A DNA stretch of 64,000 nt from Macrotrachela quadricornifera (GCA_022393335.1 JAJEKB010020956.1:602607-666606); one strand, 5' to 3'; positions 50,688-63,263 are shown, counted from the stretch's first letter. The notes: generated by a model from the sequence alone, not told the origin. Program-made: numbers and translations.

Positions 50688-51030
50688 TTACTGATTGATC
50701 ATTGATGAACCATCACCTTCACTACGATCTAGAACAAGATATTTTGGAATTTTTCCATGCTTTAAATCTAATTATTAACAGAAGAAAGGTTTTTTCATTT
50801 ATCTGAATATTTATCTTTAAAAAAAAGAGACTAATTACCTATACGATATTCTTGTTCTTGTTGATACACTAATAAACGAATACGAGCATTAATCCAATTG
50901 ATTTCTGCAACTATGCAATCTATTTTCAGTTGATTTGCATGTAAATCAACTTGATTTTTATATTTTTCTGCATTGTCTTCTAAGATTGATTTATCGTCGA
51001 GAAGACGTAACTTTTGACGTTGAGTTCAAT
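50688..51030 (-). pseudogene. 5'-truncated coding relic, coiled-coil (two exons)
   Basis: Exon 50839-~51030 reads RQKLRLLDDKSILEDNAEKY, then HANQLKIDCIVAEINW and LLVYQQEQEYRI. It splices through GTAATTAG...TAATTAG (72 nt) to exon 50767-50688, which ends in DLKHGKIPKYLVLDRSEG... and TAA. The first part is a charged helix, probably coiled coil. Upstream an in-frame TGA appears within 10 codons, with no good splice acceptor, so the 5' end is missing or shifted. The coding character (codon use, clean intron, conserved-looking C terminus) is well above background. I do not recognise the family. Confidence 0.45.
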
Positions 51031-52184
51031 AATATTTACAGCAAAAATAAAATTATTATCGACTTTAAAAACGAATTGTAAGTTTTACATCATTGGCATT
51101 TGCCGTGTCTTATAAATAAATTATCTAAAAATTTAAAAGAGAATTAAATGATCCAGAAGAGTAGTAAAGGGTTAAAATCATTCATATATTATATTTTACG
51201 ATTAAATCTATCCATCTATTATTATATAGATGGTTAATGGACAAATAAAATTATGTGAGTAACCTATGGATAGTTTATTGAATTATTCAACGATTATTTA
51301 TTAAGTAAAGAACGAAAATAAAATCGACCTCTATTTCATTTTATTTTAATTGGATTATAAACATTTGTTTTATCAAATAAAAATGATTAAATATTATATT
51401 GAAAGTATATTAAACCATTTAATATAAAGCATTGATATAATACATTTATAAATAATTTTCCTCTATTTATTTAATAGAAGTTATCACAAAACAAAATCTA
51501 CACATGCTATTTATTATTATTGAGCAATATATCAATGATAAAAAACCGTCTTATTTAAAAGACCATTGTAAATATATGTCATTATTTGTTGCCTCCGAAA
51601 AACTTTTTATATATATTTAATTTAGCATGAAAAGACGAAATTGGATAATTTGAGGTATGCTATAGAATAGTACATTGTCCAGTTCTTATAGAGTATAAAT
51701 TTTAGAAAATATTTCCCAAACAGTAAAGAAAATCTTATCAAATCTACGGTACATAAATCATGTAAATACTAAACACAAAAAAACGATTTTAGTTTTTCTT
51801 GATCGATCAGATAGCATTCTTGTTAGTCTTCAAGTTCAAGCAAGAATCTTTTTCTTTTCCCTCTCAAAAAGAATCTTGTCTAATCGATCAACACAGGAAG
51901 AATCTGGAAAGAATCATACGATACTCAAGAATTTTTAACTTTCAAACAAGATTCTTTTTCTTATTTTTTAAAAGAATCTTGCCAGAATTGCAAGAAAGAG
52001 AGCCATTCTTTGTCTGTAACGTCAGTATATATCGCTCACATATACTTTATCGTTCATTTCTATCTTAATGATTAGACCGTTAACATGATCTTATAAATAA
52101 AGTAAGCTCACACTTTAAGTAGGCAATTGTTTCTGTTTTTTTTCTTAAGGTTCGTTTCAACTTCCTCGATCAAAATTTTCTTAA
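51031..52184. other. Intergenic; internal AAGAATCTT hairpins
   Basis: Between about 51,830 and 51,990 the words CAAGAATCTT, AAGAATCTTG and CAAGATTCTT recur in both orientations and could form local hairpins. The ORF at 51,799-52,068 crosses these and is compositional. Nothing else was recognised. Confidence 0.35.
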
Positions 52185-53212
52185 CCCTTTGCTTCCCAGG
52201 AGAGTTTTCGAAGAGCTATGGGTGAGCCAGTCATTAATTTTATGACTGCTAATCATCGGTATGCTTATGCTATAATAGGCAAAATATAGAGGTGTTTGTA
52301 CTTAGTACAGTACGATGTTCACTCGGGTGGACATTGGAGGAAGCAACTTAAAATTGGTCTTTCTTATAATTTTCTATCTATAAAGAAATATCGTTAATAC
52401 TCAAGAACTTCATCGTCATTTCTAGTTTGTTTGAAATTTTTGAAGTTACGAAGTCCTGTATCCAAATAACTGAAAGATATATGCAGGATTGATGGTAAAT
52501 TTCTTGAGAAGGGTATCATTCATGCCATTAGATCACTTGTTATATTTTGATTGAAGTTACGCACATATGATTTGTTTGGAGCATCATAGACAAGAGGTGT
52601 TATGAGTTATATGGCTCAAACTGAAAGTGACATTAACGCTGAATTTTCCCTTTTATCGTTTGACGAGAGGAGCTGTTCTCCTCGAAAGTTCGAAAAAAAT
52701 CGAGTTGAAAGTGTGATACCCTTTAATTAATGTTCTTATTTGTCAAAAACAGTATTAATCGTTCAAAAAAAAATCGTTTCTATGCGTATACATGAGTCGT
52801 GTCGTTTATTGAAAATGACCATTTTCATGCCACTTCCTCTCAATGTCCACCGGGGTGAACATTACAGACTCATAAAAATTCTAATCTCGTACCTCATTCA
52901 TAATTTTTATGAAGTATTTTGTGCAATTCATGAGCATCTACCGTACAAATATCAGTTCCAAGACCAAAAAAATATTCAGAATCTTTGCTAATGTAGAATT
53001 TTGAAAGAAAAGTTGGACAATTGGAAAAATCACACTTTTTGTTCTAACTAGCTCAAGCATACGTTACATAGAAAAGGTTTTTTTAAGTACCAATCGAGTG
53101 CTTATGAAGTTTTCTACAACCAACATAAAGTTCGTTTTGAATTATATGCTCCAATTTTTTTCAGTAGTGCATATATCAATGTCCACTGGGGCCGACATTG
53201 GGGAGTAAAGGG
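52185..53212. mobile_element. Non-autonomous piggyBac-like element
   Basis: 1028 bp flanked by TTAA on both sides (52181-52184 and 53213-53216). The ends form the inverted repeat CCCTTTGCTTCCCA (left) and CCCTTTACTCCCCA (complement of right). TTAA targets and CCCTTT-type termini are the piggyBac hallmark. The interior carries no transposase motif, only the 83-codon frame at 52,740, so it is a deletion derivative or MITE. A palindromic motif of about 22 bp occurs three times inside (52,315-52,336, 52,842-52,863, 53,178-53,199) and might be a transposase-binding site. Confidence 0.7.
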
Positions 53213-53298
53213 TTAAATGCTTATAAAACTGCATAACTTTTTATACTATAGTCATTTCGATGATTTTAATGTTTTTTAATTTAATTTTATTACGCTTA

Positions 53299-54476
53299 CA
53301 GGTGTTTGCAAAAAAACTTGTACCAAAAAAATTTTTTTCCACCTTTAAAAGCAGTTAACGAACTAATTTTTTTAGAGATGAATCATCGATAGATATACTA
53401 TATACCTATCATATATAAGTACTGTATCTTTTCTTTTAAATACATAAACATCAAATCATGAAACAATCTAGTCAATTAAAAAATCACCATATCGTACTTT
53501 TGTATTGGTGGAACAAAAGTACACGATCTAGTCGTGCTATTCATCGTAAAACAAATATTCCACTGAGTACTATCTAATGAAATAACTCTTAATGAATTAA
53601 AGGGAAATTTATCCAGAACACATCATAAATTAGTCTTTTCACCAACGATAAGCCGTCATTGTCATGAATATGGTTATAAGAACGTTTTACCAAAAAGTAC
53701 TCATATATTAACATCCGATGATAAAAAACAACGTGTTGATTTTTTACGTACAGTTTTTACAGATGAAGCATCGTTTCAACTTTTCCGTAATACTGTTCGT
53801 CGTTGGACGAAACGTCCGAATGATGAACTAAAATGCACACCTAAAAATCGTCAAAAGGTTTATATCTGGGGTGCTATGAGAATGAATGGTGTTTTAATCT
53901 GTCATACATTTGGATCTAATCTTGATGGTAGTTATTATGTTCATATATTGGAAAATTTTCTTTTACCTGCTGTTAGACGTAAGCAATTATAGGAAATAAT
54001 GTAGTTTATTGTTTTTTCCTTTATTTTAGAACAGTTTCGTCGAAACTGGTGTCTACAACAAGACAATGATACAAAGTATAGAAGTAATATTTGTAAACAA
54101 TTTATCAATGATAATATGCCACGATTGTTAGACTGGCCAGTTAACAGTCCTGATGTTAATCCAATCGAGAATATATGGTTGATAATAAAATGCAAAGTGA
54201 AGAAACGAAAACCTAAAAATATCGATGAACTTAAACTCTTTTTAACTGAAGAATTCTATAATGTTGAAACTAATATAAACAATAATTGTGTGTTGTTGAT
54301 GGAAAATAGATGTTTGTCTTTTATTTTTTCTAAAGGTGAACGAATAAAATATCGAAGTATAGTGTTTAGTACTACTCATCATAGGCTATTAAGTGCTATA
54401 CAAAACCTTCGAACAGAGCGTATACGTAAATAAATACTACTTTAAAAAGGTGTCCAAGTTTTTTTGCAAACACCTG
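53299..54476 (+). mobile_element. Tc1-like DNA transposon, intron-bearing, decayed
   Basis: The 1178-bp element is flanked by TA on both sides (53297-53298 and 54477-54478), with inverted termini CAGGTGTTTGCAAAAAAACT at the left and the same sequence as the complement of the right end. The plus-strand transposase is recognisable in pieces: an N-terminal HTH (LLYWWNKSTRSSRAIHRK from 53461) stopped by TAA near 53576; then FTDEASFQLF (first catalytic Asp); then, past a 51-nt GT-AG intron (53979-54029), QQDNDTKYRSN (second Asp) and SPDVNPIENIW (catalytic Glu, DD34E type). A stretch between the DNA-binding half and the first Asp is missing. So all three catalytic residues survive but the protein is broken. 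Confidence 0.85.
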
Positions 54477-54660
54477 TATTTTAAAAATATCGTTAACTCT
54501 TGCGAGATTTTATAATAAAAATGATGAAGAAATATAATTATAGCTAAACTATACTAATGACGGCAATGAAATACAAAAAGTGTGCCATAATACGCAAAAA
54601 TTTTTTTCTTTTATGATAAAAAGAACCCCAAGAAAAGTAGAAACAGGTAAGAGTTCAGAA

Positions 54661-54760
54661 ACACAAGGTTCTTATCTGACGACGCATTTCTTACCTTCTC
54701 AAATTAAGATTCTGTCTGCAAGAATGTCTAAATGCAGTCTGTCAGGCAAGAACCTTGTGT
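54661..54760. repeat. 100-bp inverted repeat
   Basis: ACACAAGGTTCTTATCTGAC (54661-54680) and GTCAGGCAAGAACCTTGTGT (54741-54760) pair with two mismatches around a 60-nt loop. It may be a small MITE or an RNA hairpin. No flanking duplication was identified. It lies in the intergenic DNA between the Tc1-like element and the next F-box gene. Confidence 0.5.
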
Positions 54761-55703
54761 AGAATGAGTGGCAAAAGAATTTTGACTAATAACGAAGAAA
54801 ATCAAGAATCTGAATAGACGAGAGGCAAAATCGTCGATTAGTGTTTGATCTAAAATCAATAAATAAATCTGTAAGTTTTGTGATTTTTTTGGTTAAAGAA
54901 AGCCTATTCGTTTTATTGAAAGAACGAATGAAGAAGAAAACAGATAGAGAGAGAGAGACGAGAAGAACGAACTATAACGAGAGGAGAGAACGAGAAAAAT
55001 ATCATATATGCACACGTATATATATGTGTCGGCATATGTGAAGAAATGGAAAATACCCTGTGAGGATATTAAAATGTTCATTTAGATAAATCCAAGATAA
55101 TGTGGTGATATCTCATTTTCTAGTACATATCACCAACAAAATCACAAGATGATCAAAAAATTCTGATAAAGAAAAAAGATTTGAATAAAGTTTGAATGGA
55201 ATGAAAAGAGTATCAAGATGAAAACTCATTCATAAATCGATCTAACAGCATCGAACTTTCCACATGTTTTTGTTGAGTATTTAATTTATTTGGTGGTGAA
55301 ATTTTGTTTTAAAATTACTTTGTATTATATGTTTGATTTTGTGAAAATATTTAAAAAATTCGACCTACATAATGTATACACTATTCTTAATGATTTAATA
55401 TTATGTTTCTTAAAATATCACTCCGTATTCATGAAACAAACTTTTAAATAAGATAGAATCAAATTATGAACAATTATCACTAAATCTTCCTTCAAAAATG
55501 AATATTTGAAAGGTGCGACATCTCAATTATGATGTCAAGTTACTACTCTTCATTCGTTCTCTCTTTCCTCGTACAGCTACACAGGGAAAAAAGTGAGTAA
55601 TACATATCTTCTTCCGTTCGGTTTTCATTTGATTAAATGTAAAAATAAATGTCCACAATTACTCATATTGATAAATTTCCAATATATAATATTATCTTCT
55701 CTA

Positions 55704-57507
55704 ATGACAAATTCTATAAATCTATCAATTGAGATATTTCCAGCTGAAATATTTCATCGTATTTTTGATAATCTTGATGTCCAAACTATATTATTTTCAA
55801 TTCGACCAGTATGCCGATTATTTCGAGCAGTTGTTAATACATATGATCGGTATGTGTTTGATTTTAAATCAATATCAAAATCAAATTTCCATTTAATCTG
55901 TCGATTAATTAATCCTCAAAATGTTATATTATTAATACTTTGTGATAATGAATATACTCCAAATCAAATAGATTTATTTATTTCATTAGTTCGTCTTCAA
56001 CAATTTACTCGACTTCATTCAATAACATTTATTAATATTGAAGAAGTTCAATTAAATAAAATTTTAAAACGTATTAATCGAAATTCTCTTACATCATTTT
56101 CATTAAATATTCAAAAATATGATGATAGACGAAAAAAAACAACATTAAATTTTCTATCATCAATTCTAACACAATCAAATATTCGAAAAATTGAATTAAA
56201 TATAAAAATCGATCGAATATTGAATATATCATGGCCTTTAAATTGTAAAATTCAATATTTAATTATAAATGAAGATATTTCTTTGGATGATATATGTAGA
56301 ATTTTATCCTGTTCTCCTCAACTTCATACACTTATTCTGAAACAAAGATTATTTAATATAAATAAGAATAAAAATCAAAGAACTTCTTTTCCACAAATAA
56401 CTTCATTAACTATAGAAAAAGTAAATATTACAATTGATGAACTTGAATCGTTTCTATTATTAATGCCATCACTTATTTATTTAAAACTAATTAGTAATAA
56501 TGAACTTATATTTGATGGTAAACGATGGGAAGAATTTATTCAAATAAATCTTTCTCATTTAAATAATTTTGAATTTTTCATTAATATTTCACGATCAAAT
56601 AGTCAAACTCTTGAAGATCTTGAATTAATAATTAAATCATTTCAAAGTGCATTTTGGATTGAATATAAAAAATGGTTTGTTGCCTGTGAATTTAATATTA
56701 ATCGATCATATCAAATTCAACTTTATTCATTACCTATTTGTAAATCTAGTTTACAATATGAATTAAATTCCGAAAAAATTTTTGTTTCTAATTATGCAGG
56801 AATGATACGTAATGATCCATTAATAATAAATAATATCAATGAAATTATTTTATCTTTAAGAACAACACAAATTAGTAAAATAGAAAAAAAAGTATGCGAT
56901 TTAAATAGGAGATAAATTTTAATAAAATATGTTTATTTATTTGTAGACTATATTGAGAAATAATCCTTTATTTTCAAATGTTACTAAACTCTCTATTGAT
57001 ATTAATAGACGACCTTGTGATAATTCAATAGAATTTCTCAAAACAACAGTTAACATTTCACAATTAGTTGAAGTCAAATTAGAAAGTTATTGTTTTTGCA
57101 AGGATAATATAAATCTATTGTATAATATAATAACCATTCTTGAACAATCATATAATCTTTCATTATTTATAATTCATTGTTATTTTTCACAATTTGAATT
57201 GTATCCATTTTTAAATAAAATATGTTCAATGATTCCACGTCAAATTAAACATTTACAAATACCAATTAATCAATTAGATCAAATTGAAATTATTTTCGAA
57301 CGATGTTTATATCTTTCTTCTATACAATTTCATATAACACGTTTAAAATTTTCTCAAGAAGTTATTCAATGGTTTAATAAAAATACTATTAATTCAACAT
57401 TTCAAAGACTTGGTGGAAATGATACTATATGGATTGGAAAGAAAATAGATGAAAGTAATTTTAATCATAAACGAATTAAATTAACTGAAAATGAATTTGA
57501 TTTTTAA
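55704..57507 (+). CDS. F-box protein with diverged LRR-like tail (2 exons)
   Basis: Joins 55704-56891 and 56947-57507 (582 aa), with a 55-nt phase-0 intron (GTATGC...TTTGTAG). The first ATG in frame that yields an F-box start is at 55704 (MTNSINLSIEIFPAEIF); the earlier GTG at 55593 is unlikely. Residues about 8-45 are the F-box (FPAEIFHRIFDNLDVQTILF). A head module follows (VVNTYDRY, LICRLINPQNVI) that closely parallels exon 1 of the F-box/LRR gene at 47.9 kb. The remainder is a long Asn/Ile/Leu-rich series of irregular repeats containing FWIEYKKWFVAC and QIQLYSLP, also found in the protein at 60.2-62.0 kb. Likely an SCF adaptor; the target is unknown. Codon use is strongly A/T-ending like its neighbours. 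Confidence 0.78.
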
Positions 57508-60160
57508 TATACATCTTATTTAAAGTGCTAAATAAACAAGAAATGTTTTTTTTTAATTTAATAAATTCCAATTTATAATTTTCTAAAATGAAACTTACAA
57601 AAATATACGGTTCCAAAGAAATACATATTAGTGTCATTATTGATGTTAAAAATTAAATTTATAAAACACAAACATATTTATTAGACAAATTTTCTGTACT
57701 GATTAGAAATCAGTTTAAATTAATACCGGATATTTTGTATTTTTCTTAGAAACATATGGACACGAGATATTTTACAAGTACAATACTGCTTGCTAATTTT
57801 ATTAGTAAGGATGGACTATAAATACACATATATTATATGTCACAAACAGCCATGATACAATTGTCATTCCTCGCATTTATTATTAGTAGATTTATTATCA
57901 TTTGGTTTAATGTGAGTGTAAATAAATCTCTTAATTCTTATCGAACATACCGCTCATTTTGTCAACTTTTTTTACTGATATTCGTAATGAAAATACATAA
58001 TTTTTATTATTTTGAGTTCTAATGGATAACAAATCATGCATTTTATTTAAGAGATACTTCAACTCTACTCGAGTGATATATGTTGTGATGACAAATTGAA
58101 ACATTTAGTGTCGATCCAAGAATGTAGAAAAATTAAAAAACATTAATCAGATTTGTGATTAACTCACATCAAACGTTCGACAATGTGATCATGATCGGAT
58201 TTAGGTGCGCATCATCAATCGTTCATGTATTTTCAATTGATCAAAGAGCTTCTGGTTGCAATGCAATACAATGAAAAAGCTGAATAATAGTTTATCAGTT
58301 TTAGTCGTCTTATATATATCGATAACAATGCAACATTACATGTATTCATGATATATCAGAGAATCGTTTCTGTATTCTAGTTCTGCAAACAAAAGAGTGT
58401 CAAGCACTGCATTTGATATCGAAAATCGACTGTGACAAAAGGCAACGATGAACAGCTGAATTGTCTGATTGAGTGTATACAGCAGAAGATTGAAGGAGAA
58501 ACTCATTGACATCAATTAGGCTACTTTTTGATTGTTATGGACGCATTCGATGAAATCAAAGAAATACATGTCAGTGAAGTTAGGCTCAAATTCGAGTTTT
58601 TTCATCGAATACAACTCAATGAGTTCTAGCCAATGATATACTCAGATCTGTGATAGCTTAAAGTATAATTTTTAGATTTTCTCTACGTTGACCTATGAGC
58701 TCAAAAATTATATGGATAGAGCCTATTGAATGGGATCAGACACAAGTATTTTCAGAATTGACACGGTGAAGGAAGTAGCTATAGAGATAGCTTTTATTCG
58801 AATATGGTATCAAAATTTTGTTGAGAAAATACAGTATTTTAAGTTATGGAAAATCTGATTATACTTTTTAAACAAAATCAAATGAATTACGAATAGTGGC
58901 AGAAAATATTAGTTGCAGAATATAGACATGAAAAGCATTAGAACGAGATTTTCATTATTAAAAACAAAAATGAAATTAGTCAAGTATGAGTTTTGTAATG
59001 TTTATTATAGAAATAGATCAATAAGTACTATATCGAATTGAAATACATTAAATAAAAAATATATCTGACAAAGCATTTTTGAGTATATTCAAAACAATTA
59101 GCTTCAAACTGTTTCTACATAAAATTTTGAATATTCTATTTACGATGTAATTGAAATAATTTTGTGTACAATTGGATGATCAAACTGCAAATATTAGGAA
59201 AATACTCATTTTAATTTATATCGTATATAACATGAAGACAATTAATAATATTATTATACAAAGGTTTCATTCTTTTTTTTTTGTAGGACAAAATGCATTC
59301 AATTTATTTTCTAATTCCTTAATTCAAACTATAAAAATCGGTCTCTTGGTAATAGATGAGAAGAATCAATTATAATCTTGATCACTTGATTTTTTATATA
59401 AAAATAAAACAAAGAAATTTTTTGTCAATTTTATCTTTATTTTTTTTTAATAAAAAGGCAAACACAAAGCAGTTTTTAATCAATCAAAGAAAAATACAAA
59501 TGATTAACATAGCGAATGTTTGAAAATTTTTTAAACAAAATGTTTCTTCACTTTTAGTCCTTTAGAAAATATATCTGATAAGTGAAAAATTATGAATTAG
59601 AACCAGAATTTTGTGTTCGTTTCGCGTATAAATTTACGAGCCCACTAGCTTATTGTTGTCTAGATATTATATTTTTACGATATTTTTTAATAGAAGGCTG
59701 TGGTCCTCCTCAGGAGAACACGAGGAAAACTAAGTTTCAAATCTTCTCGTGGCTTCTATTCGAATCCGCTGATGTATATGAGCGATGTAAAAGTATCCTT
59801 TTAATAGAGCTCTATCTTAAGCTTGGAATAACCAATAGATCTGAAACTTTTATAATAAACTATAAGTTTTCCTGAGGAGGACTACAACCTTCTGACAAGA
59901 TACTTCAATTTTCGTCTTTCCTAAATATTCATTTTTGAAATTGTTATTTTGATCATAAGCCGTTTTATATTGAAAAAAACTCTCTTAATAAAACGTTTAT
60001 AGCTTCACTTAAATACAAATTCCAAGTTAGTTCAATGTAATATTTTATAAAAGACTCGAATAAAAAATTTTGATTCTAATTCATAGATTTTAACTTATCA
60101 CAAATACATTCTAACGAAACAGATATTTTCTCGAAAAGAAAAAAGAGTCTATTAGAAAAC
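57508..60160. other. Intergenic; one inverted repeat
   Basis: No gene recognised. AGAAGGCTGTGGTCCTCCTC at 59,692 and its near-complement ending TTCT at 59,893 form a 202-bp foldback. The plus ORF at 59,582-59,875 runs through it and is probably incidental. Other frames are AT-rich noise. Confidence 0.35.
59692..59893. mobile_element. Small foldback (MITE-like) element
   Basis: The ends AGAAGGCTGTGGTCCTCCTC and its complement GAGGAGGACTACAACCTTCT differ at two positions over 20 nt. Further pairing (AAGTTTCAAATCTT with AGATCTGAAACTT) lies inside. GC-rich ends in AT-rich DNA stand out. No coding capacity and no verified target duplication. Confidence 0.5.
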
Positions 60161-62014
60161 TTAGTCAATCCATATAGAAAAAATATTTTTCGACCACTTA
60201 CAAATAAAATTATTTTCATTTAATTTTCTTCCTAATTGATTTATTAACCATTGTCGAATATTTTCATGACCAATTTCATATAAATCATGACAAATAACAT
60301 TTAGAAAATATAAATTATTTAATTTATTTAATAAATATATTAATTCATATGATTGAATTCTTCCATCAATAATTAATTCTTCAATATTTGAAAATAAATA
60401 ACATATTTTATTAATAATATCTTCATTTTTTAATAAATTATATTTTTCAATTGATTTTCTTAAATTAAGTTCAAGTTTTAATCGTTTTATTTTTTTTAAT
60501 AAATGATCTTGTTGATCATATATTGAATTTGGTAACATATTAATTAAATTTTCATAATTTATTTCAATTGATATTTGAGTTTTATTATATTTTAAAATAT
60601 CAAAAAATAATTCAGAAGAAACTTCATGTTCAAATATAATATGTTTAATTGATGATATATTTAAAAATTTATTCAAATGATTATATGTTATATTATCATC
60701 TAATTTATTTATTGTTAATGATTGAATATTAGTAAAAAAATTATTTGATAGAATATCTTTTGTTGTATGAAAAGGTAATATTAATTGATGAATATTAAAA
60801 GTATTATTGAAATTTTTTGTTGATATTTGTTGACATAAATATGGATATTTTAATTCATTATTTATATATGGTATTGTATAGATTTGAAATTTATAATCTG
60901 AAATACCATGATGACATGTAATAAACCATTTTTTATCTTTTAACCAAAAATTTGTTTTATATGGTTCAATTAATTCATTTATTGTTTTTGTTTCTTCCCA
61001 ATCATTTAATATAAAAAGAAATTTAAATATTTTTAATTTAGGAAGATATTTTTGTATAAAATATTTCCATTTATAACCATCAATATAATTATTTGTATCA
61101 TATGTACCCGTTAATATTAATTTTTTTAATTGATTTAAATATGATAAATGTTCAAATAAATATTGAATATCATTTAAACCACGAATTTGATTTAATCTTA
61201 ATGATATTAAATTTTCATATGTTTGTTCTTGATGTGAAAAACACCAAAAATCAGGATAATATATATAAAGTGATTTCATATTTAATGTATGATTATTAAG
61301 CCATTCTATATCATTAAAACTCATATTTTGAAATTCATAATATTCAATATGAGATTTTTCATTTGAGAAAATTCTATCTGATATACGAAAAAACATTTTT
61401 GATATATTCCATGTTAAATATTTTAATTTTTTAATTTTAAATAATATTATATTACGAATATTTTCACATATATTATTATTATTATCAAGTTCATGAAAAT
61501 ATCTTTTTGATATTAATAAATATTTTAAATTTTCAAAATTTGGTAATAAGAATATAATTGATATTAATTGTTTATCATTTGATTCATATAATGATAATGA
61601 TTGAAGATTTGTATAAAATAATTCAATCGAATTTATTGATAAATATTGATCAATATTTATACATGAATAATCATTATTTGATAATGTTAAGGATTTAATA
61701 TGTTTAATATTAAATGATATTTGTTCAATAAGTTTATATTTTTTTCTCATTTTTTCATGTGAAAAATTTAAATGATAATATTGATAATAGGAATATAATA
61801 ATGATTGAAAACGATAATTAAGCTGATTAAATCCATATATTATATCATGACAATATAAATATTCAAATATAATTAATATTAATTCATTTGGTAATATTTC
61901 AAATTTTGATCTTTTTAACCGTGAAACAATATGATAATTATTAGAATTTAATAGATTTCTATCTTCATCTTCGTTAGACTTCTCCATATCAAAACACCGT
62001 TGAATAAACATCAT
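60161..62014 (-). CDS. F-box protein, LRR-like, single exon
   Basis: 617 aa. After a polar N terminus (residues 1-35) comes an F-box (FEILPNELILIIFEYLYCHD, ~38-75). The rest is Asn/Ile/Tyr/Lys-rich with irregular leucine repeats (LKSLTLSNNDYS, LQSLSLYESN, LKKLILTGTYD, IQSLTINKLDDN), roughly 10-12 of them. It contains FWLKDKKWFITC and FQIYTIPYI, the same block as FWIEYKKWFVAC/QIQLYSLP in the protein at 55.7 kb, so the two share a tail family. The head differs from the other two F-box proteins here. No intron is visible. Expected role: SCF substrate adaptor. The start is the first of two adjacent ATGs; a third Met at residue 10 (MEKSNEDEDR) is also possible. Confidence 0.78.
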   Translation of the reverse strand: MMFIQRCFDMEKSNEDEDRNLLNSNNYHIVSRLKRSKFEILPNELILIIFEYLYCHDIIYGFNQLNYRFQSLLYSYYQYYHLNFSHEKMRKKYKLIEQISFNIKHIKSLTLSNNDYSCINIDQYLSINSIELFYTNLQSLSLYESNDKQLISIIFLLPNFENLKYLLISKRYFHELDNNNNICENIRNIILFKIKKLKYLTWNISKMFFRISDRIFSNEKSHIEYYEFQNMSFNDIEWLNNHTLNMKSLYIYYPDFWCFSHQEQTYENLISLRLNQIRGLNDIQYLFEHLSYLNQLKKLILTGTYDTNNYIDGYKWKYFIQKYLPKLKIFKFLFILNDWEETKTINELIEPYKTNFWLKDKKWFITCHHGISDYKFQIYTIPYINNELKYPYLCQQISTKNFNNTFNIHQLILPFHTTKDILSNNFFTNIQSLTINKLDDNITYNHLNKFLNISSIKHIIFEHEVSSELFFDILKYNKTQISIEINYENLINMLPNSIYDQQDHLLKKIKRLKLELNLRKSIEKYNLLKNEDIINKICYLFSNIEELIIDGRIQSYELIYLLNKLNNLYFLNVICHDLYEIGHENIRQWLINQLGRKLNENNFICKWSKNIFSIWID

Positions 62015-62079
62015 TTACAAATTAATAATAGAATAAATATATATTACGCATAGTGTTGTAAATCTATATATATATACAA

Positions 62080-62100
62080 ATATCATCTGCGCATGTGCGC
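62080..62100 (-). promoter_or_regulatory. CpG-containing near-palindrome upstream of F-box gene
   Basis: CTGCGCATGTGCGCGTTC sits about 75 bp upstream of the ATG at 62014, in otherwise CpG-poor DNA. It resembles the NRF1 core-promoter palindrome (TGCGCATGCGC), with two extra bases in the middle. A TATATATATA run lies nearer the gene at about 62,065-62,075. Assignment as a promoter element is inferred from position and motif only. Confidence 0.3.
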
Positions 62101-63260
62101 GTTCTTATCAATTGATAAGAATAATATTACGACAAAAAATGATCCAGGTGATATCGATAACAGGACTTACATGTTTTATTTTTTCATTAAATAGTATTAT
62201 TAAGCCATTGAGTATACAGAAAAGTAAGTGAAAACTTTGTACTATTATCTTTGCACTGAAATTTTAGTATTATAAAAAGAATTAATTATTGTGGAATGTT
62301 TATGTAACAATCAAATATTGCTTGATCGTAACTTATAATCTATCTGATGGAGTCAACGAGTTTCTTTATCATACGTCTAATGTAATAGACACAAAGTCAA
62401 TAAGTGACTAAACCGATTTTAGACAAGAGAGAAATGATCAGTATTTCAAAAAGAATTATATTAATCATATGACGATACATCTCTATGAATAATAACTAAA
62501 TGAAATTATCAAACAAATTTAAAAGAACAGCAAATTTATATCTTATTAATAAATGATGATAGAATTAAAAATATAAGATTAACTTTCACAATTAATAATT
62601 CAGTTATATTTTTTTGCATTATGATAACAATTTCGTATCCAATTCAACTCATTCTGTACTAATTAACTTTTTATGAAATAGACAGTTTCATTAAGAATTT
62701 TGAGACTTCAATTCGTGCCGACAACCACAAAAGATTAAATAGTCTAGCTTGACTTTTTTCATAGACTTTGTTCATAGTTTGAATGAGAATGAATTCTATT
62801 CCATACTGTATCATTTTCTATATTTACATTATTTTTGTTTTCGACCAAAATTGGATCAATTGTTATTATAGCATGTTGACTTTATGTTCAAATCGTCCAT
62901 GGTACTCGTATAAGGTCTATTTACTTTTCGAAACCTGTGGCATTTTCTTCAGAAATGTGGCGCCGAAAGATGAAACAAAGTATAATTTTTTACTATTAAT
63001 TGCTGAGTGGTGAAGATTTACGCATAGAAATGAACATTTTGGTAATGCTAATGATTAGTGTACTGCGTGGTTGATATTTTTGATCACGCTCACAATCACG
63101 AATGTGGCATAAGATTTAGAAACATGAGAAAAATTTTTCACAATGTGGTCAGATCGCCGATTTTACATATTCCATTAATTATCAAGTATAAGCACATGCT
63201 AATAGTCTTGCATTTTACTCTGTTCTAGTGATGAAAATGGCACAATAAAAATGCACTCTG
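62101..63260. other. Intergenic, nothing recognised
   Basis: AT-rich DNA between the F-box gene and the hAT terminus at 63,261. The 76-codon plus frame at 62,783 has no motif. Confidence 0.3.
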
Positions 63261-63263
63261 TAC

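Noticed and set aside
59582..59875. 97-codon plus ORF
   Set aside because: It runs through a 202-bp foldback and shows no conserved motif.
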